This document shows positions 44,931 through 57,622 of a stretch of DNA of 64,000 nt, piece after piece. The stretch's first letter is position 1. Each line of letters starts with the position of its first letter. Source of the DNA: Anomaloglossus baeobatrachus (Eukaryota; Chordata; Amphibia; Anura; Aromobatidae); assembly GCF_048569485.1 (NCBI RefSeq), contig NC_134361.1:169145258-169209257 (forward strand). Reading direction: 5' to 3'. Position numbers and translations under genes: made by a program. The notes below the pieces were generated by a model. The model was given only the letters and a program-made list of their open reading frames with translations. It was not told the DNA's origin and searched no databases.

Positions 44931-45880
44931 TCTTGCTCTCTTCTGATGTACTACCTTCACCATCATTTGTGATATCCATATCAGTTTTTATTTTTTGTTT
45001 TTATTGTTATTTTTTTTGGTTTCTCCTATGAGTGTTATTGCATGGATGCCCTCTCTTTTTTCTTGTGATGGCCGATTTATTCAATTGCCCTTACTCATTG
45101 TATGTTTTTACAATTAGGCGGTGTGATTTATCTTTCCATATACCGTTCTTCACACTTCAGATATATGGATCTATTATGGGACTAATCATTTGGATATATC
45201 CCCCTTTTTTGATGGCTCTTAAACATGGACCCAGTGATCCCAAGTATTTTCAGGAAGTTTCAGCGAATATTCATCATGGACTATTGAAATCTACTAAAAC
45301 ATGGACTTTATTGTTTTCTGTCACCCTGACAACCAGGATCATGTGGATTTATTGTCACCGCCTTCTTGTGATCATGTGATTGTTATTTATGTTTTCAGGT
45401 CATCTGACTTCCCTGTTTGCCGCCCCTTGGTCACGCTTTGCGGACAGGTCCGCCTCCCTCACTGCCGCGATCGCCGTCACAGCTGGCTGGATCGCTCACA
45501 TGGGATATGGGTGACGCGTCCCTATTCCCTTAATGTGCATGCTTCAGCCTGACGGCGCTCGCGTTACTACTGTCCCGGTGCGTGACATAGAGGGGGCGGT
45601 ACACCTGGAAGTCGGATGTAGGTGGGCACTATTTAATGCGGCCTGTCAAGCCTCAGCAATCGCCTCTTTCCTGATGAAGCTGGAGCCACTGTGATCTATT
45701 CTTTAGCGAACCGTACCCCCATCCTTGAGAAAAGAATACCACAAATACCAACGTACTCCCATCCTGGGGAAAGAATACCACAAGTCCTTTGTTCATTTAT
45801 TCACACAAGAGGTGCATTTGGTCCTTTCTCCCATAGTATGAATGCATTTTCATTTTTATTTTTTATTTTTTAAATGGAAT
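44931..45880 (+). other. Possible decayed PLE 3' region
   Basis: A T-rich stretch, then GC-rich sequence with TATTTAATG and CTGATGAAGCT (45679-45689), copies the layout of the PLE control regions here. Stem II is only 3 bp and GAAA is replaced by GAAC. No RT seen. Confidence 0.25.
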
Positions 45881-46189
45881 TGAGGCAAATCTAAGTCTCA
45901 CGGGTGCCAATCACTGCTCCCTCCTTGCTTAAGTTGATTCCGTGGGTTTTTAGTGCCACCCGGGGTATAATAACTAATTGATGCATCTACCTGTCAAACA
46001 AAAACACTGACAGGCTGACTGTTCTCCAAATGAACAAGGCCTGGATTGACCCCGACTTCTCAACCCCAGCAGATAACAGCAGCTGAACATAAAGCCAATT
46101 CAAATGTTCTTTTTTTTCCTGGTGTATTCCCGTGTACTCCTTCCCATCGCAAATATGGGTATACAGTTCATTTTTTTATTTTTCTTGTC

Positions 46190-46925
46190 CTCTTCCTCCA
46201 CCACCATATCCACAGAATCATCATCTGGCACTCGCTCATAATTTTTAGAGGGCCACCAGGTAAGACTAAATACATTTTTAGAGTTCCAGCAGCTACTCCA
46301 TACTCGTAATTTTGGAGGGGCCAGCAGGCAGCTCACACTCATAATTTTTTGGTGGACCAGTAGGTAATCCTCAATAAATTTTTAGAGGGACAGCAGCCGA
46401 CCCTCACGCATAATTTTTGCAGCGTCAACAAGCGGCCCTTGCTCAAACATTAGAGTTGGCCCTCACTTAGAATTGAGCGAGTACCTAACTATTCATACTA
46501 GCTATACTCATAACAAGTACTGTCTAATACTCGTGTATTCATTCCAAATAGGGTGTGCAATGCAAGTCAATGGGGGAAAACTAGCAATGTAATGTTAACC
46601 CGAATGCTGCACTATTCATGCGAGTAGCGAATAGTGCGCAATTTGGGTTACTCGTTACATTGCGAGTATTCCCCATTGATTTGCATTGCACATGCTATTT
46701 GGAAGAAATATGCGAGTATTAGACAATACTCGTTATGCATATACGGTAGTTAGGTACTCGCTCAACTCTACCCTCACTTACAATTTTTAGAGGTCTAACA
46801 GCTGGCCCACACTCATAATTTTTGGAGGGCCAGCTGGTGGCCCTCACTCGTAATTTTGAAGTGTCAGCAAACGGCGTTCACTCATAATTTTTATCTGGCC
46901 AGCAGCTGGCCCTCATGCAACTGAC
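46190..46925. repeat. ~47-bp minisatellite split by a hAT MITE
   Basis: Units like CACTCATAATTTTTAGAGG plus GCCAGCAGCTGGCCCT run through 46190-46467 and resume at 46771-46925. Confidence 0.6.
46468..46770. mobile_element. Palindromic hAT MITE with 8-bp target duplication
   Basis: 303 bp; TIR TAGAATTGAGCGAGTACC and its right-hand counterpart (one mismatch over 24). CCCTCACT occurs at 46460-46467 and 46771-46778, an 8-bp duplication diagnostic of hAT. Much of the element folds back on itself. This fixes TAGAGATGAGCG as the hAT TIR type in this genome. Confidence 0.85.
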
Positions 46926-47659
46926 AAATCTTTGAGGAATGAACCAAAATGGTGAGCGGCTATGATGCCCTAAGTAGCGTAACCATCCCACTTCTGTGTC
47001 TACTCAAACGCTCCCTGCTCTCAATTAAAGAGGAAGCTTTGCATATGGACTTTGTGAAGGTGGAGAGAGTACACAAGTTGCTCAATTGTTGCATATCTTG
47101 ACTGCTTGCCCTAGAAAAGCTGCCGTTTAGACTTGTGGACTTTGAGGCATTCCACAACCTGATGGCAGTGGCCGTACTGCGATCCCCAGCTGCCAATATA
47201 TTACCAAAGCAGTTAGTTTGCAGCTGAAGTATACCTATAGAAGGACTGTAAAGCAATATACCCTGACTATATGCCTCTAATACAAAACTATCCCTCATCT
47301 ATCAGCTATCCTTACTCTGAATGCAATAGTGATATTAATAGGGAAATGAATAGATGTCGGCCTGAAAAGATTTTTGTTTTAGGTTACAGCAGCAAGTACT
47401 GTAAGAATAAAATCCCTGCCTACAGGCCTCTATACACTATCCTTTCTCCTGCAGCTTTCCCTACACTAAATGCAGCTAAGAGCAGTATTATTAGAGAATA
47501 GAAAAGATTTTTATGTAGCAACAACAAGGTCTGTAGGGCTAGAATCCCTGCCTACAGGCCTCTAATACACTATCCCTTCTAAAGAAATTTGCCCTACACT
47601 AAATGCAGCTAAAAATGGTATTATTAAATAATAGATATTTTAGATACTAGTGTAAGTCA
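46926..47659. mobile_element. hAT-type repeat with ~125-bp tandem units, left part
   Basis: Units near 47330-47500 and 47510-47640 match 1-440. The copy resumes at 49246 after an LTR element fragment. Confidence 0.5.
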
Positions 47660-49245
47660 TGTACAAGGTGGGCTCCTCTGTATACAGCAACACCATGCAC
47701 CAGGAAAGAGACTCTAGGCAGTTGGATTGATAAATGATTGCTTTACTTTACCAAAACAAAAAAACATGCATAAAACAGAAGAACATAAATACAAGGCCTA
47801 AGGCCGACACCCCTGTGCTGTGCCACCCATAACGGCGACTTATGTCGCCTTCTCACCAACCTTTGCCTAACCAAGGGACTGTCTGAACGGTCGTCTAATA
47901 CCTAGTAATCCCTCTGGGATACAGGAGTAATTGTGTGTGTGTGTGTGTGCGTGTGTGTGTGTGCGCGTGTGTGCGTGTGTGTGTGTGTGTGTGTACACGC
48001 TCAACCAGTGGTGGTTGAGCTTGTACCAGTCTAACTTTACAACTTATCTACCTAAACATAAACAAATCCCATAAACCTCCTGAATACCCTTAATTGCTGA
48101 AGCCTCACAGAGAAGTGAGGAAGGCAAAAGTGGGAAGGCAAACCACACAGCTCAGAAACACAGTTCTGGAAATCTTATAAAGCGTCAGTCAATGCAAACA
48201 TGTGGCGCTGTCCCTTTAAGGTTTTAAATGTAAACGTAAACTGACACAGCAGAGCCAGCAAGTGTTACTGTGTGTGTCTATAGTCGGGCTGAACAGATAG
48301 GTTTTTTGGTACCAAAACATAAAGTGTAGCGTGCACGTGGTCCTGGGCCCAGCCTATCGTATCCAGGTACTACAGTGTCCAGCTGCCATAATAAGAGATT
48401 TGGAGTTCCTCTCATGGTGACCAGTATAGCCAGCACCTTCAGAATGGTGATCTCCGGCACAGGATGCTGCTCACATGCATCACAGTCCTCCTCGCTAAAC
48501 TCCAACACGAATCTTCTCCCAATTCACCTAAATATTTCTGTGGCGGCTCCTCAGCCCTCGAAGTCCAGTGAGAAGTCCGTTGAGATGTTGCTATAGTAAC
48601 TAGTTGAATGCAGATGCAAAACAGCGGCCTCTTGTGGCTGGTCAGTAACTATGCATACAATGAACAGTAAATAAGTGTCTGCAGAATTTCACAGTGGATA
48701 AAAGGTCACTAATACACTCTCACCTTCTCACATGCCACACCACTTGAGGTTGACGCCCCTGACATACCTCCCCAAATCAACTCATGCTGTACATAGCACT
48801 GTGGAGGAACACCTGCTGGTCCTTCACAGCTGTGGAACATCCACCTGCTCTGGGACATTATCTGATGGGAGAGCTGTAGGTGGTATAACACTTTTTCTAG
48901 GAGGCAAGACCATGGTCATGGGGCTTTCAGGCTGTGAAGGAGTGGGTACAACCCACCAGTTAGCATCCACTGGGAGTTACACTCCCACCACTTCAGGGTT
49001 CGCTGTCGCCTCTGCAGGAGCGGGATCCTCATGTTACGATGGAGATTTATGGTCGGACCCCCAGTTCCCACTCCCAATTCATTTAAATATTTCTGTGACG
49101 GCTCCTTTCTGTTACGCACACCGTTCTCACTTTCCCTGCAGCTCGTATACACCGACTCCTGAGTCCTCAAAGTCCAGTCGAGAAGTTCATTGAGATGTTG
49201 CTATAGTAACCAAACAGTCGAATGCAGATGCAAAACAGCGGCCTG
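47660..49245 (-). mobile_element. LTR retrotransposon fragment (fossil)
   Basis: LTR at 47660-48764 (TGTACAAGG...CCCCTGACA), a purine tract on the minus strand abutting it at 48765, ~300 bp of internal sequence, then a partial second LTR (about 49070-49245) repeating AATATTTCTGTG and GATGTTGCTATAGTAAC. Same family as the solo LTR at 57623-58734. No gene kept. Contains a (GT)n tract at 47935-47993. Confidence 0.55.
47935..47993 (+). repeat. (GT)n microsatellite
   Basis: GT repeats with a few GC steps. Confidence 0.9.
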
Positions 49246-49844
49246 TATAATTTCTATAATTTCTCCAGCAAATTGTACTATACTAAATGCAGCAAAGAGC
49301 GGTATTATTAGAGAATAGGATAGATTTTTTTTAGGTAGTAGCAGCAAGGTCTCGGCAAGGTCTCTAAGGCTAGAATTCCTGCTTACAGGCCTCTAACACA
49401 CTATCCCTTCTCCAGCAGCTTGTTGTACATTAAATACAGCTATTAGCAGTATTATTATAGAATTAGTCCTGAAAAGGACCGTTGGTTTAATGTTGCATCA
49501 ACAGGTACTGTAACGCTATAACGCACTGTCCCTTCTCCACCACAACCTCTCCCTACACAATTTCCGTGTACAGTGAGCCAAGCATGGCATCACCATGTCT
49601 TATAATGACCCAATGAAGCGATGCGGCAGGCAAATCACAGTAATGCCAGTAGCCAATATGGCTATGCCATTACTGTGAATGGCAGGCAATTCCCACATAT
49701 TCAGTGGCTGAAAAAAAACTAAAAAAACATGAAACGTGGGGTGGGGACTCAACCATGGTACCCAAGTACCAGGATACTTGACCAAGTATCGAGCATCTCC
49801 AGCACCCAGCACCGAGCAGGGCCAAGCAACCTCGCTCATCACTA
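49246..49844. mobile_element. hAT-type repeat, right end
   Basis: Two more ~125-bp units, then GC-rich sequence ending CCTCGCTCATCACTA, the inverse of the TAGAGATGAGCG TIR. Confidence 0.6.
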
Positions 49845-49852
49845 ACCAGGAA

Positions 49853-50300
49853 CGTTTTAAGCTCTACTAATAAAATAGTGATATTTTATATCCAAACGAC
49901 GGGATTCATTGGCAGTAGACTGCAAGTTGTCATTGTGCCAACTTGATAGGTAAAGATGGTTGACCTCGGGGAGATCAACATCCAACACCACGGAGACACC
50001 ATCACGTGTTTCTCAATGCAGTGACACTAGAACAAGGCCCCCTGGGAAAATATGCAAAACAAGAATGCCGCGGAGACACCATCACTTGTTTCTCAACGCT
50101 GGCAGGAAACTAGCCAGGTCTTTCACCGGGAAGGAACAACCACGGGAAGGGCAGTCTCCAGTCAAAGAAACCGCCTATACCAAAACATGATATCCATCCA
50201 CAGACAGCTGTTTTGGGGTATTTGCCCCTCATCAGTGTGGAGTAGGAAACTGCAAACTTGAAGCAGAGAACTTTTACTTGTCAGGTAGAACTTTTTTAAT
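49853..50300 (-). mobile_element. PLE control-region relic E
   Basis: A single, unpaired hammerhead-bearing segment. It also holds a direct repeat GGAGACACCATCAC with GTTTCTCAA (49993 and 50073). No palindrome or target duplication found. Confidence 0.45.
50198..50240 (-). ncRNA. Near-consensus hammerhead motif (E)
   Basis: Minus strand: CCACA, CTGATGA, stem II GGGG/CCCC, AAAAC in place of GAAAC, short stem III, GTC, then TGTGG pairing with CCACA. One core base differs from consensus. Confidence 0.6.
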
Positions 50301-53015
50301 GTTGAGCATGAGCTGCAATACATTAATATATTGTATGTATACTATACTGGAAGATATTATTAGTTTACATTATCTTTTTTTAAAGCCTTTTAAGTCACTG
50401 ACAAAATGTTTCATAGATTTGTAACTCATTTAACTTTTGGACAAACTCCAGAATGTTTCTAAAAGTCCATTGAATATGTATACACAATGGTGATTCTACA
50501 GTCAGATATGTAATATCATTATAAGATAGAACATGAAAATGTATGCAGAAACTACATTGGGGCGGGTTTAAGATAATAGCCGACTGTAACAAGCACTTTT
50601 ACAGTTTGACAGCTTAGACAGGTTTTGCCTGTTGCAAAACTCAGCAAAGAAATAATAGAAGAGCCGAACAGATAATTAACGCGTGAGAGGGACGGCAGCT
50701 GGAAGTGGATTAAGCACAAAATCTCTGCAACAAGATATTTTCTATTGTTTTCCTACACTGGAATTGCTACAAATTTCAAAGAAATGCCGGAAGGAGAAAT
50801 TATTGAGTTTCTGACTATTTCCTTAGCCAGGATTTCTGGTAAGTTCATATGAATAATATAATATATATCTCCCATATATAATACAAACAAAGAATGGAAA
50901 TGAGTTATCTTGTGCATTACACACAATTGTCTGCATGTTGAATGTGTAAATAATGCTCACTCTACATTGTGAGTGGTTTATGTTTTCTAGGACTTTACTG
51001 ATCCCATCTCTAGCAATAGTGATGAAAAAGTTAAAATAAACTTTGAGCCCACTAGCAAACCAGTTCTGCTCCATTCTTAGTGTAAACCATGGAGATAGTA
51101 GTCCTACAATCCATGGAAAAAGAAATGAGCGAGTCACCCAATATTGAAGTGAAACAAAAGAAGATGGAAGGACCTAAGGCTATTAAAAGCTTATATGTTT
51201 CCATGTAGGTCAATTATCACTCACGTTGCACTTTTGTTTAACACACCTGCAATTTTAGTGGCAAAAAAATGATACGACTAATAATCCTACAACGCAACCA
51301 ATTTTTGTTTTAACTTTTTTAACTTTTCCCCTTACTCTAGATCATGAAACAAATGGTGTCATTCAAAACTACTATCCCTCATGTAACACAAAGCTCTCAT
51401 ACGTCTATGTCAGCACAAAAATGTAAAAAAGTTATGACTATTTAAAAAGGAAAGGAAAAACCTTAAAATTTGAAATAGTCAAGCTTTTTTTAACTTTTGC
51501 ATTGACATAGAAGTATGAGGGGGCTTTTTTTTTTGCAAGACGGATAGTAGTTTTGAATGACACCATTCGTTTTATTATAAAAAAAAAAAAAATCCAATTG
51601 CGATTAAATGAGGAAAAAAAATAGAAATGTTGTCGTTGTTTGGGTTTTATTTTTATGGCGTTAAAAATGACTTGGAAACACAATTCTCCAGGTCAGTACG
51701 ATGACGGGGATATAACACAGGAATAAATATAAATTACTGATTCATTGCCTTCAGAAAATTCAGAATGTTGTAAAAAAACATTTTTTGTGTCTGAGATCCG
51801 TAACTTTGCTATCAAAGGAGTTCAATGGGGGCTTGTTTTTTTGTCAGGTGAGTCGGTGTTTTTGCTTATACAATTTTGGGTGCAAATTATGTTTTGATCG
51901 CTTCTTATTTCACTTATTTGTAGCCACTAGAAAGACACAATTCTGGCAGTTTTTTTTCTTTTTAAAGTGATCACTGCTGTGCTTAATGAATTTAATATTT
52001 TGATACCATGGCTCCATCCAATTTACGTTAGGGGGAGGGTTGATGGGTGTCCAAATTAACATCCAAACTGGCTCACGCTGCTTAAATGCCACCATGGCTT
52101 AAGTCACATGTGTGTGTGACTCACAAGCAGATTGCATCTCCTGGACTGGCCGTGGCTCTCCTGTCAGGAGAGCCGCCGGCTGGTCTGTGTTATGCGATGC
52201 GATCCTCTTGCGAGTGACACGCAAGTGTCACTCCACCGTATCAGTAAGGTCCCTTTCACAAATTTGTATAAAACATTTACATGAAAAAATGGTACCGGTA
52301 CCATCAATATGTCTTCTGTGTCCCATCAGTGTGTCATCAGTGATCCATCAGGGAGCCATCAGTGTGTCATCCGTGTGCCATCAGTGTGCCATCCACGTGT
52401 CACCCATGTTTTTCCGGTATGGATAAAGAAAGAACGAAAGAAAGGAACAATGAATGAAATTACAAATCTTCTCCTATACTTTGCAATGTTAAACATGTAC
52501 AGCACACACATGGCACACGGATGTCATCTGTTTGCTGTACTTGCTTTTCACCGACCCATATACTCTTAATGACCCTAGTTATCCATGCTGCCATAAAAAA
52601 ACTGACATGTTACCTTGTGGGTCACACGGACACATGGTCTGTCTGAAAACACGGACATGTGAAGATCACCATAGGTTAAAGTAGACCTATAATAAAAATA
52701 GATGCCACATGTACTAGAAACATGTACATGTGAAGGAGGCCTGATTGACAACAGTGTTTAAGATGTTAAACGTAACTATTATAAAGAGATGCCAGCTATA
52801 CAATATAGCTGCATCTGCCATTTGTGGAGCAGGCTCTGCTTCTGACATGGCTATAAAAGTCCCAGACAAGCTCCATGGTGTAGTAGTACGTGTCCAAGTT
52901 TGGAGTTCAGGTGCTGTTCGTATGCTAATAAGGTTTGTTGAAAGGTTGCAGCACAGGCAATCAACAAGCTTTATTGCATAAAGAAAATGCTTGTAAGTTT
53001 CTGTGAAAAATAAAG
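50301..53015. other. AT-rich repeats, no gene recognised
   Basis: A fold-back lies at about 51330-51590 (TTCAAAACTACTATCC against GGATAGTAGTTTTGAATGA, and AACTTTT blocks). 51785-52010 is a second copy of the repeat at 27340-27560. 52310-52410 has short tandem units (CATCAGTGTG). 50784-50838 could be a small exon (ATG...CTGGTAAGT), with no further support. Confidence 0.35.
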
Positions 53016-53933
53016 AAAAAAATAAAAAAATGACATGGGCTCCTGCCTATTTTTGAAAACCATCTCAAGGGAAGCAGATAATCGTGGGCTGTTGCAGCTG
53101 TCTGCTTTACCTTCGCTGGCTATCAAAAAATGAGGAAACCCCATGCTGTTTTTTTTAATTATTTATTAAATAATTTTAAAAAAATGTCTCGAGGTCCCCT
53201 TATTTTTGATAACCAGCCAGGGTTATTTGGCCCTTACCAACCTAAAAATAGCAGCCCACAACTACCCTAGATCCCTCAATTCTGGCACTTTGCCTGGCTC
53301 TTCCCGATTGCCCTGGTACAGTGGTAATACTTTTGGCGTTGATGTCAGCTGTGAATTGACAGCTGCCATCAAGCCCAGGGATTAGTAGTGGATAGGTGTC
53401 TATTAGACATTCTCATTAGCAACCGAGCAAGTGTTGAGTTAAAAAACACACACAGGAAAAAAAAGTTTATTTGAATAAACATTCCCCCACACTCCCTCCT
53501 TCATAATTTTGTTAATTAAAAAGAAATCCTCAAAGATCTGAATTAATTCAATGGTAAGTGTAATGTCCGCCCATGATGCCCATCTATTCCTATGGAGTTT
53601 CATTCTGAGAATGTTCTCAAAACGATGCTCCATTGGTCACTTATGGTCAGAGGCAGACCCAGAAATTCCGTGTTTGTTGCTGACTGGCAGTGACCTATGA
53701 ATCCTCATTCTGAGAACGTTCTCAGAACAAATCTCCATAATATTCAATGGGTGTTATGGGACTTTACACCACTGAATTATGTTGGAACGTTGAGGATTTA
53801 GTTTCAATCAATAAGTTGCCAAACGAGGTAGTGTGGGGAGTTATTCCCCAATTAGATCAGAATTTCGAGGTTTTTTTTTAATTCAATAAGTTGGTGAATG
53901 ATGGAGTGTTTATTCAAATAAACAATTTGTTTT

Positions 53934-53978
<45 letters not shown>

Positions 53979-54480
53979 TTTTTATCTCTACACTTAACTC
54001 TACAACGGGGGAGAGGGTATCTGTTAGATGCTTATCCATTACTAACCCCTGGGCTTGATGTCAGCTGTCAATTAACAGCTAACATCGACCCCACAAGTAT
54101 TTCCACAATTGCCGATGCACCAAAGTAATCGGGAAGAGCCAGGTAAAGAGCCATAATTGGCATATGTAATGGATATGCCACTTCTGTGGCAGCTGTAGGC
54201 TGCTATTTTTAGGCTGGAAGAAGCCAAATAACCAAAGACCTTCCCAGAATGATAATACCCATCTATCTGCTTTACCTTGGCTGGTGATCAAAAATAGTGT
54301 GGAGACCACAACATTTTTGTAATTATTTATTTAAATAATTGGGGGAAAAAAAACAGCATGGGATCCACTCTATTTTTGATAACCAGCCAGGTTAAAGCAA
54401 AATACCGAGGCTGCAGCCTGCAGTTGTCTGCTTTACCTGCACTGATTATCAAAATAGGACCCCAAATATATTTTTTTTAT
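53016..54480. mobile_element. Large diverged fold-back element
   Basis: Blocks such as TCTGCTTTACCT, ATAACCAGCCAGG, GATGTCAGCTGT and GCTATTTTTAG-type sequence occur in both halves, and AGTTTATTTGAATAAAC near 53465 is mirrored by GTTTATTCAAATAAAC near 53908. The centre is about 53700. No ORF. Confidence 0.4.
53933..53971 (+). repeat. (TG)n microsatellite
   Basis: Uninterrupted TG repeat. Confidence 0.9.
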
Positions 54481-54818
54481 TTATTCCATATACACATTTG
54501 TTTTCGGGGCAATTATCCCCATTTTGCTTCCTTTTGCAGCCCACTGGTCTTTATTATGACCAATTTACAGCCATTTTAGAACACAGAAGTTCGAGTCCTC
54601 TTTGACTTATATGGGGTTTGGTGTCTGGGGTCAAGTTTGGATCAAGTCCGGGTCCTGATCTGAACTTTGAACTGAACAACTAAAGCTTGTCCGAACGCTG
54701 TGAACCTGAACTTTGACGGGTCAGCTCATGCCTACTGGCCATTCCATAAAAAAACAGAATATATGTGGTACAATGTTGATCAGAGTTGTGCTATCAAAAT
54801 ACATAATGATTACTCTTA

Positions 54819-55358
54819 AGGCTGCTTTACACGCAACGACATTGCTAGCGATGTCGCTCGTGAAAGCACGCACCCCCATCGTTTGTGCGTCACGGGCAAA
54901 TTGCTGCCCGTGGCGCAAAATATCGCTAGGAGGCGTCACACTAAACTTACCTTAAAAACGACGTCGCTGTGACCACCGAACAACCTCTTCTTTAAGGGGC
55001 CGGTTCGTTCGGCGTCACAGCAACGTCACCATGCAGAACTCCAATAGCAGCGGAGGGGCGGAGAGGAGGCGCTGGATCATCACTCCCATCTCATTGCCGG
55101 AGGACGCAGGTACGTTGTTGTTTGTCGTTATTGGGGTGTCACATGTAGCAATGTGTGCTGCCTCAGAAACGACGAACAACCTGCGTCCTAAACGAGCAAC
55201 GATATTATGGAAATGAACGACGTGTAAACGATCAACGATATGGTGAGTATTTTTGATCGTTAACGGTCGCTCGTACGTGTCACACGCAACGACGTCGCTA
55301 ACGAGGCCGGGTGTGCATCACAAATTCCGTGACCCCAACGATATGTCGTTAGCAGCCT
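54819..55358. mobile_element. Harbinger MITE, TTA target duplication
   Basis: 540 bp between TTA at 54816-54818 and 55359-55361; TIR AGGCTGCT/AGCAGCCT, with ACGACAT-rich subterminal repeats. Shares AGCGGAGGGGCGGAG with 25129-25711. Confidence 0.75.
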
Positions 55359-55368
55359 TTAATCTCCA

Positions 55369-55413
<45 letters not shown>
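55369..55413. repeat. (AT)n microsatellite
   Basis: Uninterrupted TA repeat, just outside the MITE. Confidence 0.9.
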
Positions 55414-55417
<4 letters not shown>

Positions 55418-55442
55418 AAGCAGAAAATCTGTGTGTTGTAGC

Positions 55443-57622
55443 TAGAGATGAGCGATGTTCGAGGCTCGAGGTTCGCCAATTTCATGTTCAAGTGATTTTG
55501 GGGGGTGTTTGAGACGTTCGCCGAACTCGAGCCTTTTGCTAAAAGCTCGACAGTTTGAGTAACGTTCGAGAACGGTTCGATCAACAAAAAGCCTAGCTAG
55601 TTACTAGCTGGCTTTTCACTGTAATAGTGTGTCACAGTGCGGGGGGGACGGGGTTTAGATCAGTGCTGCTGCTGAGCTGAGTGCTGAGAAAATGCCAATC
55701 GCCATTTTTTTTTTTCCCTAACCGGGCGTACAGTAGGGCGGGCCAGGCTGTGAGCAAATCACAGAGACACACACTGCAAAGTGGATTTATGCCAGACAAG
55801 CAAGGGCATGTGTCATAGGCTGTGCATGTCACATGTCCTTGCCTTATAAGACACGGCCATTTTCCCCGTCGCCGCCATTATCTCTCTGCTGCAAGTGGGT
55901 GACAGTCACCGCTGCTGCTGTGTGCGCTATAGAGATACAGTGCAATCTACACAGCGCTTTAGGGATTAGGGACTACTGGTTATTTCAGCCCTTTTCAGGG
56001 CTGATTTACAGGTGTTCATAGCCATAGCTGCTAGGCAGGTCCGTGCAAACGCTGTGTAGGGCTTTAGATAACAGCGTCTGGCTACCTCAGCTCAGGCAAT
56101 TCCCTGCTGCATTTTTTCATTAGCAGGGATAGAAAGTGAGGCTCCTTTGCGGTCCTGCTACCCACAGAACCCGTGCATTCTACCCACCTGCCCATTTTAG
56201 CCATGCTATTTTATTTCCCCAAAGAGCTGACACTTTTTGTGGCATCCTAAAAGTGTCTGGAATACTAAGTTAGTGTTCCTTTGCTGTCCAGTGACCCACA
56301 GCACCCGTGCATTCTACCCACCTGCCCATTTTTGCCCTGCTATTTTATTTCCCCAAAGAGCTGACACTTTTTGGGGCATCCTAAAAGTATCTGGATTACT
56401 AAGTTAGTGTTCCTTTGCTGTCCAGTGACCCACAGCACCCATGCATTCTACCCACCTGCCCATTTTTGCCACACCATTTTATTTCCCCAAAGAGCTGACA
56501 CTTTGTGTGGCATCCTAAAAGTATCTGGATTACTAAGTTAGTGTTCCTTTGCTGTCCAGTGACCCACAGCACCCGTGCATTCTACCCACCTGCCCATTTT
56601 TGCCACGCTATTTTATTTCACCAAAGAGCTGACACTTTTTGGGGCATCCTAAAAGTATCTAAATTACTAAGTTAGTGTTCCTTTGCTGTCCAGTGACCCA
56701 CAGCACCCGTGCATTCTACCCACCTACCCATTTTTGCCACGCTATTTTATTTCCCCAAAGAGCTGACACTTTTTGTGGCATCCTAAAAGTGTCTGGAATA
56801 CTTAGTTAGTGTTCCTTTGCTGTCCAGTGACCCACAGCACCCGTGCATTCTACCCACCTGCCCATTTTTGCCACGCTATTTTATTGCCCCAAAGAGCTGA
56901 CACTTTTTGTGGCATCCTAAAAGTGTCTGGAATAATAAGTTAGTGTTCCTTTGCTGTCCTACTACCTACAGCACCCGTGCATTCTACCCACCTGCCCATT
57001 TTTGCCACGCTATTTTATTTCCCCGAAGAGCTGACACTTTTTGGGGCATCCTAAAAGTGTCTGGAATACTAAGTTAGTGTTCCTTTTCTGCCAAGCAAGG
57101 TACACCACATGTGCATTCTACACTCCTCTCCATTTCTTCTACGCAATTTTAATTTCCAAAAGTGCTGACACTTTAAGGGGCATACTACAATTGTCTGGGA
57201 TACTACCTTACTGTTCCTTTGCTACCAAGCAAGGTACACCACATGTGCATTCTACACTCCTCTCCATTTCTGCTACGCAATTATTAACTGCAGGTAGTCC
57301 AGCCAATCTGTGACGAAGGTGCAAGCGTGGATATAATGTTGCCTTCATCCAAAGGTGGTTCTCTCGATGTCTGACAGAGCTCAACACCACCAGCTGTTTC
57401 CACTTCCAAAACAACTGACGACATGACAATCACACTCCCTGTTGCGGGTAAAGGGGTGGAAGGTCAGCGTGAAAAAGCATGTGTGACTGCTGTCCCCACA
57501 GTCACAGAAGATGAAGAGCACGCAGATGCCATTGATGGGGCACATGGTGGTTGCACAGCCCCGCTAGGCCGCATTGTAGCATAGTGACCTTTCCACTGCG
57601 ACTTATGCTTCATTTAAAGTAG
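55443..57622 (+). mobile_element. hAT-type element, 5' part with 133-bp tandem array
   Basis: Starts TAGAGATGAGCGATG (hAT TIR). A GC-rich block follows, then the array at 56110-57290. Non-coding as seen. An LTR (57623-58734) follows; the other end was not found. Confidence 0.55.
56110..57290 (+). repeat. ~133-bp tandem array, about eight units
   Basis: Units share AAAGAGCTGACACTTTTTG, GGCATCCTAAAAGT, TCTGGA, AAGTTAGTGTTCCTTTGCTG and CATTCTACCCACCTGCCCAT. Spacing of GACACTTT is 132-138 bp from 56229 to 57031. The last two units are the most diverged. Confidence 0.85.

Noticed and set aside
45670-45720. CTGATGAAGCT as a hammerhead
   Set aside because: Stem II would be only 3 bp with a long loop, GAAA is GAAC, and no good stem I forms.
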